From the NCBI GenBank assembly GCA_947489685.1, contig CANLEM010000004.1, positions 186,001-250,000 of the forward strand: a stretch of DNA of 64,000 nucleotides. The letters run 5' to 3'. Shown here one piece after another: positions 39,601 to 45,641 of this stretch (position 1 is its first letter; every line of letters begins with the position of its first letter). This stretch comes from an uncultured Aquimarina sp. (GTDB taxonomy: Bacteria; Bacteroidota; Bacteroidia; Flavobacteriales; Flavobacteriaceae). Below the pieces are notes generated by a model. It made no database searches. It was not told where the DNA came from and worked only from the letters and a program-made list of their open reading frames with translations. The translations under genes and the position numbers were made by a program.

Positions 39601-41222
39601 TCGCTATCTGTAATAGTAATATCTCTACCCCCAGGGATAATAGCTTCTTCGCCATTTTCTCCAGTAATTACAATAGCTCCATTTTCATCAATCTCGACAG
39701 CTGTTATTACAAAATCAACTTCCTGATTGTCTGTACCTCCCTGATCTCCTGTAACACCTTCTCCAATATTAGTATTTACATCAACAGTCATCGTAGCACC
39801 TTCTCCAAAAGTAGGGTCATACAAAGTAACTATCTCTCCTTCGGCTAATTGATAATCTGTATTTACCAATATACCATTAAAGGTTACTCCAAATCTCGCA
39901 AATTCGAAATATGGTACCCGTACGTATCCTTTACCTGTTAGCCTACCTCCCGACTCACTATCAATTTCTGTGATTGTTACCACAAAATCTCCAGCGGTTA
40001 TTCGGTCTCCAATCAATATCCCATCGATGGGCTCTCTATTGGTAATGGCTATTTCATCTGGAACGATACCACAATTATAATTGGCAGTTTCATCCTGAGC
40101 GGCTTCTGTAGAGATACGTTGTGGCTGACTGTATTCTCCGTATTGGTATTTACATTTACCGCTTACTTTATACTCATAGGTAGTATTAGGTTTTAAATCC
40201 CAAACTGTAGCCCAACCACTGTTGGTACGCATGGTAAACCACTGGGCTCCACTTTTATCAGCCTCGCGGTAAGCTATTGTATATTCTGTATATACCGAAG
40301 GATCTTCATCCCAAAATACATTTATTTTAGAGATCCCCTTTGGTTCTGCATATACATTAAGAGGCGTTGCGCAAGGTTCGGTTTTAGAAAACCAAAAGAT
40401 TTCACTTTTTCCTTCGTTTTTAAATAGCCCTATTTCTTCTGCCCCTTGCAAAGCCTTGGCCTGTACCTGCCAAGCATATCGCTTGTTGTTTAACAACAAA
40501 GGTTGTCCCGGTCCATATACAAAAGAATTAGCTCGAGTAGTAGTCTGAAATACTGGAGGGGAAGATAAAAAAGCAGTTTGCGGATCTACACCATCATCCC
40601 AAATCTCGACTATACTTAATTCGTATTCTACATTACTTACATTAATATGCCTGGGTGTCCATTGAAACACAATATTATCTACTGGCTGAGGTTCCATATT
40701 GGTTCCATCCAATGGTAAGTTAAGTAACGGGGGCTCATTTTTAAAGATAAATGTTGTGGCACATGTTTTTGAAGAAAGGCGATTACCGGTTGTAAAATCA
40801 AAAACTTCAAAACAAAACTGATAACTCCCCTCGGGAATAGTTTGCCCATATACATTGGCATTAATCCCTTGAAGGTTTTGGAATTCAAAATAGGGTGCTA
40901 ATTCTGTATTTCGTAATACCAAAGGTGCTCCCCCATCAATAAACAATGGATTTCCTCCTACTACCAAATCTCTGCTTTCGAAAGCAATTCCCTGTCCTTC
41001 AAAAGAAACTTTCAAACGAATTTGAAGATTACTTATAGAAATATCACTAAGGAGTAATTGAACTCGAAGTGGACTATTAATTGTGGTTCCATCGGCATAG
41101 TTATAAAAATTCACGGGTGCTGGTGAATTAACCTGAGGCACCACAGTAATAGGAAATCGCTGTGCATTAGCTTGTAGCACACAACTGGCAATAAGAACAA
41201 GGGTAAGTAATAGTTTCTTCAT
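33636..41222 (-). CDS. Giant secreted polymorphic toxin with metalloprotease and WHH nuclease domains
   Basis: A 2528-residue protein. Domains in order: signal peptide (1-20); TANFOR-like N-terminus (about 20-165, shares LAPYFEFQNL with the protein at 1-871); two FN3 modules (about 170-380); beta domains to about 700; a zinc metalloprotease region with HELGHGIFGLEH (850-861) and a Met-turn-like WLMD (875-878); a long helical region (about 1100-1610); a hydrophobic pre-toxin stretch (about 1735-1790); a segment with His2215 in VVIHAI and Cys2258 in LLSCDDG, resembling caspase-like (clan CD) self-release proteases; and a C-terminal nuclease (about 2390-2528) with TWHHHED (Trp2487, His2488, His2489), then His2504 and His2509 in AHTGG, the WHH family of HNH/EndoVII nucleases. 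No T9SS sorting domain is possible at this C-terminus. It begins three bases after the barrel gene and is followed by a SUKH immunity gene. The likely role is interbacterial antagonism by DNA or RNA cleavage. Confidence 0.88.
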   Translation of the reverse strand: MKKLLLTLVLIASCVLQANAQRFPITVVPQVNSPAPVNFYNYADGTTINSPLRVQLLLSDISISNLQIRLKVSFEGQGIAFESRDLVVGGNPLFIDGGAPLVLRNTELAPYFEFQNLQGINANVYGQTIPEGSYQFCFEVFDFTTGNRLSSKTCATTFIFKNEPPLLNLPLDGTNMEPQPVDNIVFQWTPRHINVSNVEYELSIVEIWDDGVDPQTAFLSSPPVFQTTTRANSFVYGPGQPLLLNNKRYAWQVQAKALQGAEEIGLFKNEGKSEIFWFSKTEPCATPLNVYAEPKGISKINVFWDEDPSVYTEYTIAYREADKSGAQWFTMRTNSGWATVWDLKPNTTYEYKVSGKCKYQYGEYSQPQRISTEAAQDETANYNCGIVPDEIAITNREPIDGILIGDRITAGDFVVTITEIDSESGGRLTGKGYVRVPYFEFARFGVTFNGILVNTDYQLAEGEIVTLYDPTFGEGATMTVDVNTNIGEGVTGDQGGTDNQEVDFVITAVEIDENGAIVITGENGEEAIIPGGRDITITDSEGTPWTVGEDGTITKGEKGEGGAATTDNTTGMDQNGASQISAKGVRIDFEESGYYYFDAAPSGIADKVKGEYKTITVSDGGEYTIPYKVVASIAGHEEDVVTAKATFSDNTITKDDIAFKTKDGVKVNATWSGDVATLKLQKKFDYAIEEVLATLKPKDSDGKYAIAGVFNMVHLASQEVKDINVSIVPINTTVSNTVIAGVNEIYNKAGVNFNIKIENPLNIGKSIWDIDGDNAIDVGDSSLLAQYTAEERAINQYYKDRGNYEKNRYYIFVLGNDIKPSDPDIQGFMPLKRQYGFAFNPSNVVKTIAHELGHGIFGLEHPWETYGFTGGSTNWLMDSKNNGTVLNHMDWKKIHAPGLKLYIFQNDEEGQYVSQLFETDELIEGSGNEFAADGLSLTQGIHPNGKIVKRIKTNGANTFGIVSISKNFKYLIAGISVYEKEGSGENLKITKKGFYKAYTKGDKFEGYKNKETGKYFSKVGGSFEYGSGNIVRVGISAENGCNYYSQDISWDSPSGLSISELQKRIEGQLKPNAGIVKYYYNAGSKPECSSVKLLADILKHDASSECQNQATVEAGYNSLLTTFTNASATQDELVKAINDACLSSLRKFVYNDVISVFKKLASSDSIPEDKEIAILRIMTVIKSNDYVTFFDELKEGENKIYLNLLQKMNDSSIYWFDGNNLSNFLDVILYMHNNSETKEVRVDLIKALIEIQSLNANASKIPDLLSESNVDKIFNSNIKEAEKEFYYNALQENNFKLFHDFHESLFKRRFEDSFWNKMYDTVITLIAEKGTTNDVIYLLENVKIRNVGFTGNGYWNKIFKSFLFTKFPSDKKKLYEYLSKDSFDNFLLFVKSIGEHPPHNKAEELIGRAVTGFSKLIDEEGKIIDKILLVRWVLDNPSALSGEGDSLGALLGNILNNISSPEDKEFVYQELSKDGHDLFIKCADALSGSSDFLFKFTSTYSKLISEAKSGKVQDRIDIIQHAIGEGDDWSWFWFSDTEDVISAMFNDMSSSQARDFIDYFKKDGYKLFFQIWDVLKNKNWWGSIDNDNKRFENFVTSLAKNFILSGQLAENQFPENLTEYRNERQNYLTAKIGDIKLVSGNYVPMTRASFFNGTGKKNDYKLVAGPEGKEIKVTVNITDTDDKSKKVVDESFAPFDYIFIELLEEVKVTPELTYKAGDILAIPAFYLAWMDGYIGSDQLATAIRVGVDGVVIVLSVIAAPGTGGASLAALGAEIVFATTDATIALYGDEMKKAFGENFVAGLETANILWGIANLPSAVANLPKGLAKLKTGAGKVLESGTEAFKTFVKNAKNLDGIEVTLDLKKFASAIQSLKKVDRVAYINKLSEHIAAIGIKYDNLVASGINPVDEIKNFYQGSMRTMSKFYLENAGSAFAKSIDLLPSGTLQQKIVNKLLHLQFDGKTFCKISPDGILSEVEIFSKVENYTQLAGEFTATISVNGKNYTEVVSVLKDYRGKPLFRAKFSAGNTHDGDLINYVFTKNGNFPPYASGVDNVSDVVLKPGDKVFIVEYDGQKVPGGFGSKDAITSIDELRNDLAVLVSWKNPADDLLVIREYEILQPIQVRSGPIGPQVDVDGTAYKGGAHQYEFMDNWYSTNSSNYLKVVKRTILNPTAASGTNALTFNKLTDDIVNLAGSDLNVLKNGIKFNTTDNFVDVVIHAIPNESGKFVIKTDITETIAEASALAEKLQDIDPSKTIRLLSCDDGTSALEISKSLGRDIVYSTGEVNIYADGAIQTDKWYVARPNNVIEDLNINSPNVSGNPVLRLGKGSSKIGKIINKLNELGGLENARNFLNRLDEVTDADLISRIEKLTDTQLQKLDELYASKNFQLPGNRPIVDGKKVTGDFTVKTRNDKYDVYFNKYGYSDFIDSKFGPGKEFALKTDDLTGGHEDFSTATKWLKNKFKNDPNIKIKSKSTNVELTINGQKNTYTWHHHEDGKTIMLVVSDAHNQVAHTGGASIITKYLKGLFESPF

Positions 41223-41225
41223 AGG

Positions 41226-43709
41226 TTAGTTCTTTTCTATATACTTTAAATCAAATTTATCTGGATCTGTATGATTTATAGATTCTTTCATATAAAAATC
41301 GATAATCTGGGTAATCAAATATAACTGAATTTTTTGAGCATCTTCTCCTTTATCTCTCATCTGAAAAATATTCTCCTTCTCTTGCTCCATCAAATCGCTT
41401 AAATAAGGATCCGATTTCTCAATCTTATCTAGGCTTTTATATTTTTTGATAATAGGTAACATCCATCGATGACCTATCAAACGTCCCAAAGCTATTGTGC
41501 TATTTCGCTCAAGGCGACTATATTCTTTCTGAACATCTTTTGGTGCATTTTCTCTTTTCTCAAGCGGTTCTCCATGTAGTTCGTGATTATCAAATGCTAC
41601 TTTGGCCTTTACAAATGCCTTCTCAAACGCATAATCCAAACGCTGCATATCCCTACGCAATTCTAACATGGTTTCAAAAACAACTTCATGATATTCAGAC
41701 AAAAAGTCCTCATAACTATATAATTCTTTTAAATAATCAATTGCTTTTGGCTTATACTCTCTAGGATCTTTTTCATCGGCAACTATTTCTCGAAGCATAG
41801 TCAATTCTCCTTTTTTATACCCAGGAATATGATTGAAATGAGAATTGTTTTGTAATATTTTTAGCTTATCATTGATTTCGGGCATTGTTCCTTGATAAAC
41901 AGAATCTCTATATCTAAACTGGATGATTTCATCCTTGTTTGCCTTTTTATCTTTCTTTGGTTTTTCTTTTTTCTCCTTTTCTTTTCGTTTAGGCAGTTTT
42001 ATTCTAGGTTTAAATTTATCAAAGGTATAATTATAAGCAAAGGTGGCTGTAAAATCTTGATTAGAAGAAGTAGTGTTGTTTCTAAGTTGTGTTAATAAGT
42101 TTAAACTAAAATTATGTTTTTTTAAATAGGTGTAATTACCACTAAGTCGAATATTTGTGACTTCTGCTTGTTTTTCTCCGTTATTATTAGACTGATTGTA
42201 GCTTACAGAACCTGTAGTTCGTAATTTTTTTTCGAAAAACTGTTTATTAACCGAAACAGTAGGTCCAAAAGTCAAACTATTATCCGCTCCAATGGTGCTA
42301 TAACTAAGGTTAACTGCTGTAGAAATATTTAGATTCTTTTTGGGATATCCCATTGAGTATGCTGCACTACCGTTGTAGAAATTTGAATCTCCGTTTTCGG
42401 TAACCTCTCCTCCTTGTTTATTAATAGCATTTTGAAATGATAATGCCATATTTAAATTTTGCCTTTTGGCCTCGGTGTCTTTAAGTATATAATTGGCATT
42501 AAGGTTAGCATTTTGGGATATTTGCTGAAAATCTAGCGTATCCAAATTATCTATCTGCGATACTTCGTTGATAAAATCAAATTGATCTTTAATATTGGTA
42601 AAAGATTGAAAATTTGAATACCCACCAGAAAAATTAAGTTTCTCTGATGCTGTATAGGTAACATTTACTGCACTTACTACGCGTTGTAACTGAGAACTCT
42701 TGGTATTATCAAGATCATCCTTTTGTAATCCTCCATTAAAAGACAGGTTTACCTTATCTGAAAAAAGTGTTTGCGTTGCATTAAGCGTTATGTTTTCAAG
42801 GTCATTATTAAAAAAATAAGCTCCAAATGTTCTGTACTGCGGATCTATATGTTCGTACCCAACACCGATACTACCCTGACCAACTTGATAGGTTAGATTA
42901 GCATTATATGCCTTAAAATGTTGCGTGGTCGAGTTACTATTTAATAGTGCTGATAAAATAAACGGACTTTCTTCATCACCTTGCGCATCAATATCTTCTG
43001 TAATTGCAGATGACGCCGCTTCTATACGAATTTCTCCCTTATCAAAAAGTTTTACAGATCCTTCGATACTTGCTACAATATTTTCTTTGGCTTGCAACTC
43101 CAATTCTATAGGTACAGGAGTGTCTAGAGAGTTTTTATCATCAGACGCTTTAAAAAAGGTAAGTCCAACCGAAAATTGATCGGCGGTGTACAATGTTTTA
43201 AGTCCATACCCAATACGTTTAAAAGCCGGTTCTGATTGTGGATCTTCTTCAACATATTCTGATTCTTTTAGTAAACGCCCATACATTGCGCTTACTTTAA
43301 ATTTTCCTTCTGGAGTAAGATCAACTCCCAATCCTGTAAATTGATGTCCGCTTAACGTATATGGAGAAAATGTCATACTTACATCCCCTATGTGCGCGGT
43401 TACCCATTTATATGAAGGGTGAATACTTAGTCTATTAAAAGAAAAAGGGTTACTGTTTTCAAATTTTTGATTTGAATAAGAAAATGAAAATGGAATATTA
43501 TAAACACCGCTAATATTCAAGTTTACATTTCCAGTAAGAAAATATGTAAAGGGATCTCTATTAGCCTCGCCTTCGTAAAAAACAGTATTTGCAGCTACTC
43601 CCCCGGTTAACTTGAATAACTTAGCTTTACCTATTTGGCCTAAATCCTGGGACAAAGCGATAGTAGGAATGCATAAAAAGAAAATATAACAAAGTAATTT
43701 TGGGACCAA
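41226..43709 (-). CDS. Outer-membrane beta-barrel partner of the giant toxin (copy 2 of 2)
   Basis: An 827-residue paralogue of the protein at 886-3327. Signal peptide (cleaved near SQ, residues 20-21), many amphipathic strands (about 40-575), a very Lys/Glu-rich linker (KRKEKEKKEKPKKDKKANKD, about 580-600) and a helical charged C-terminal domain (about 605-827). Shared blocks include NRLSIHPSYKW, MTFSPYTLSGHQFTG and FNNDLENITLNA. The start is TTG 43709: a stop codon lies two codons upstream and no ATG precedes the signal peptide. The toxin gene begins three bases after its stop. Since barrel and giant secreted protein occur as a pair twice, the barrel is probably a dedicated secretion pore or anchor, with the helical part facing the periplasm. 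It resembles two-partner secretion in logic but I see no POTRA motifs. Confidence 0.75.
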   Translation of the reverse strand: MVPKLLCYIFFLCIPTIALSQDLGQIGKAKLFKLTGGVAANTVFYEGEANRDPFTYFLTGNVNLNISGVYNIPFSFSYSNQKFENSNPFSFNRLSIHPSYKWVTAHIGDVSMTFSPYTLSGHQFTGLGVDLTPEGKFKVSAMYGRLLKESEYVEEDPQSEPAFKRIGYGLKTLYTADQFSVGLTFFKASDDKNSLDTPVPIELELQAKENIVASIEGSVKLFDKGEIRIEAASSAITEDIDAQGDEESPFILSALLNSNSTTQHFKAYNANLTYQVGQGSIGVGYEHIDPQYRTFGAYFFNNDLENITLNATQTLFSDKVNLSFNGGLQKDDLDNTKSSQLQRVVSAVNVTYTASEKLNFSGGYSNFQSFTNIKDQFDFINEVSQIDNLDTLDFQQISQNANLNANYILKDTEAKRQNLNMALSFQNAINKQGGEVTENGDSNFYNGSAAYSMGYPKKNLNISTAVNLSYSTIGADNSLTFGPTVSVNKQFFEKKLRTTGSVSYNQSNNNGEKQAEVTNIRLSGNYTYLKKHNFSLNLLTQLRNNTTSSNQDFTATFAYNYTFDKFKPRIKLPKRKEKEKKEKPKKDKKANKDEIIQFRYRDSVYQGTMPEINDKLKILQNNSHFNHIPGYKKGELTMLREIVADEKDPREYKPKAIDYLKELYSYEDFLSEYHEVVFETMLELRRDMQRLDYAFEKAFVKAKVAFDNHELHGEPLEKRENAPKDVQKEYSRLERNSTIALGRLIGHRWMLPIIKKYKSLDKIEKSDPYLSDLMEQEKENIFQMRDKGEDAQKIQLYLITQIIDFYMKESINHTDPDKFDLKYIEKN

Positions 43710-43823
43710 ATGTTAGTTTTTTCCTAGGATTGAAGCGCGAAATTATCTCTTTTTCATGAGGTGACCAAAAATCCTAAATGCTTTTTAATGAAAAACTTGC
43801 ATTATTAAAATACCAATTCATTG

Positions 43824-45641
43824 TTAATCATTTTTTATCGGAATTGTAAAATAAAAAGTACTTCCTTTTCCATATTCTGAGGTTAACCATATTTTACCTC
43901 CGTGAGATTCTACAATTTTTTTACAGTGTGCCAAACCAATACCTGTTCCTTTATATTTTTCTCTAGAATGCAATCTTTGAAAAATAGCAAATATTCGTTC
44001 TTTATGCTCCTCAGGAATACCAATCCCATTATCCTTTACTGCAAATTTCCAAAACCCTTTAGCTCCTTCGCTTATATCCGTAACTTTAACACACGAAATA
44101 TCTATTAACGGAGCTACATTTGATTCTCTAAATTTAATTGCATTACTGATTAAGTTTTGCAACAATAAACGAAGCTCTATTTCTGACCCTTTAACAGTAG
44201 GTAGGTTTTTTACTGTAATTTTGGCTTTATTTTTTTCGATAACATTTTGAAGATCTTTTTGTAGTTCTAAAAACACTCTATTGCAATCAACTGCAGTATA
44301 CTCCGTACCTCTACCCAGTCTAGAATATTCTAATAGTGCATCAATAAGTTTTTTCATTCTTATACTAGCATCTTTAATAAAAGTAAGGCTTTCTTTTCCT
44401 ACTTCATCAAAACTCTCTCCATAATCCTCAGAGATCAAACCAATAAAACTAGAGATTGTATTTAAGGGTTCCTGTAAATCATGACTAGCAATGTACGCAA
44501 ATTGCTCAAGCTCTTTATTTTTGGCTTCAAGTTCTAATGATTGCTCATAAATGGCAAGGTTCTTTTCTTGCAATTCTTTACTAAATCTTTTCTTCGCCAA
44601 ATACCCTCTATAAATTATAAAACCAACAAACAAAAAAAGTGTCACAAGGCTAATGAGTAATATATTGATTCTCTTTTGCTTTTTAAGTTCCGAATTTTGT
44701 TGAGCAAGAATTTCTTCTTGATCAACAATTTTAGATTTTTGATCTTCAAGAATTTCACCTTGTTTTTGTATCTCTTCGTTGCTGTTTTTTATTCTTTCTT
44801 TTTGGTTCTCAATAAATAAAATCTGTTCTTGTATACTCCGTTCTAATTCTTCTTCTATCAGAACCTTTTCTTCATATTTTTTTTGTTGTAATTGCCCCTC
44901 TGTGTATAGATTTTCTATTTGTTTATGCTGTTCATTGATTTCTTCTTCCTTAACATCTATTCTCTTTTTCTGATCTTGGATTTCTTTTTCTTTGTTATCT
45001 AAAAGTGATTGTTTTGCTTTATTTTCTTGTTTAGCTACATGTAACGATTTTTCGGTATTTCTATACAGTTTTTTCCATTTTTCGGAAGAAGAAATAGCGT
45101 ACCTCTTTAATGTTGGAGCAATCACAAATCCTTCTTTTTCTATACGATTAGCATTAATTTCGTATTCAAAAGAATCCCCAACATTTACCATATTTATCAT
45201 AGAGGAGTTGAAGTTATAATCTTCACCCACAAGGAGAATGTGCTTTCCTGATATTTTTCTTAACAAATAATGCATATCATAATTATATTTATGATTTACA
45301 TATAAAAGATTTACGTTTTTAATTTCAGTGATTCGTTGAAAACGCACTACTTCCACTGATTTATTATATATCTTCCGTTTTTGAGCCATTGCCCGAAGAT
45401 CGATAATTGTTCGATCGGCACCCAAAACTCCGATTTTAAAAACTTTTTGCTCATCGATATTAGGCCAACCTACTTGTTGCGCAAAATTAAAAACAAAAAT
45501 TGCTCTCTGAAGTCGTTTGACCTCTTCATTTCCTGAGTCTTGAGCAGAAATATTAATCGTCAAAAATATCGTAAGAACACCTAATACTATTGTTTTAATA
45601 GTAGAACTAATACAGCATATGTTTCTATATGTAGACATCAT
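43824..45641 (-). CDS. YfiR-like sensor / coiled-coil / histidine kinase fusion
   Basis: A 605-residue sensor kinase. After a signal-like segment (about 12-34) there is a periplasmic YfiR-like (DUF4154) domain (about 40-185: LQRAIFVFNFAQQVGWPNID, then FKIGVLGAD, and INMVNVGDSFEYEIN). A long coiled coil (about 195-325) rich in Lys, Glu and Gln follows, then one membrane helix (about 328-347) and a histidine kinase: dimerisation helix with the phospho-acceptor His387 in IASHDLQEPLNT, N-box near NLISNAIKF, G-boxes in DNGIGIPEEH and GTGIGLAHCKKIVESHGG. Its ATG overlaps the stop of the TonB receptor (ATGA), so receptor and kinase are coupled. It probably reports on the receptor or its cargo. The likely targets are the stand-alone receivers upstream. 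Confidence 0.88.
   Translation of the reverse strand: MMSTYRNICCISSTIKTIVLGVLTIFLTINISAQDSGNEEVKRLQRAIFVFNFAQQVGWPNIDEQKVFKIGVLGADRTIIDLRAMAQKRKIYNKSVEVVRFQRITEIKNVNLLYVNHKYNYDMHYLLRKISGKHILLVGEDYNFNSSMINMVNVGDSFEYEINANRIEKEGFVIAPTLKRYAISSSEKWKKLYRNTEKSLHVAKQENKAKQSLLDNKEKEIQDQKKRIDVKEEEINEQHKQIENLYTEGQLQQKKYEEKVLIEEELERSIQEQILFIENQKERIKNSNEEIQKQGEILEDQKSKIVDQEEILAQQNSELKKQKRINILLISLVTLFLFVGFIIYRGYLAKKRFSKELQEKNLAIYEQSLELEAKNKELEQFAYIASHDLQEPLNTISSFIGLISEDYGESFDEVGKESLTFIKDASIRMKKLIDALLEYSRLGRGTEYTAVDCNRVFLELQKDLQNVIEKNKAKITVKNLPTVKGSEIELRLLLQNLISNAIKFRESNVAPLIDISCVKVTDISEGAKGFWKFAVKDNGIGIPEEHKERIFAIFQRLHSREKYKGTGIGLAHCKKIVESHGGKIWLTSEYGKGSTFYFTIPIKND

Noticed and set aside
39315..39848. Long plus-strand open frame of 177 codons inside the toxin gene
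   Set aside because: It is antisense to the conserved beta-domain part of the toxin and is rich in Ser, Tyr and Ile as expected from the complement of that frame.
43710..43823. Possible frameshift joining an upstream ATG to the copy-2 barrel gene
   Set aside because: The signal peptide is complete from TTG 43709, and the paralogue shows the same TTG arrangement, so no error is needed.
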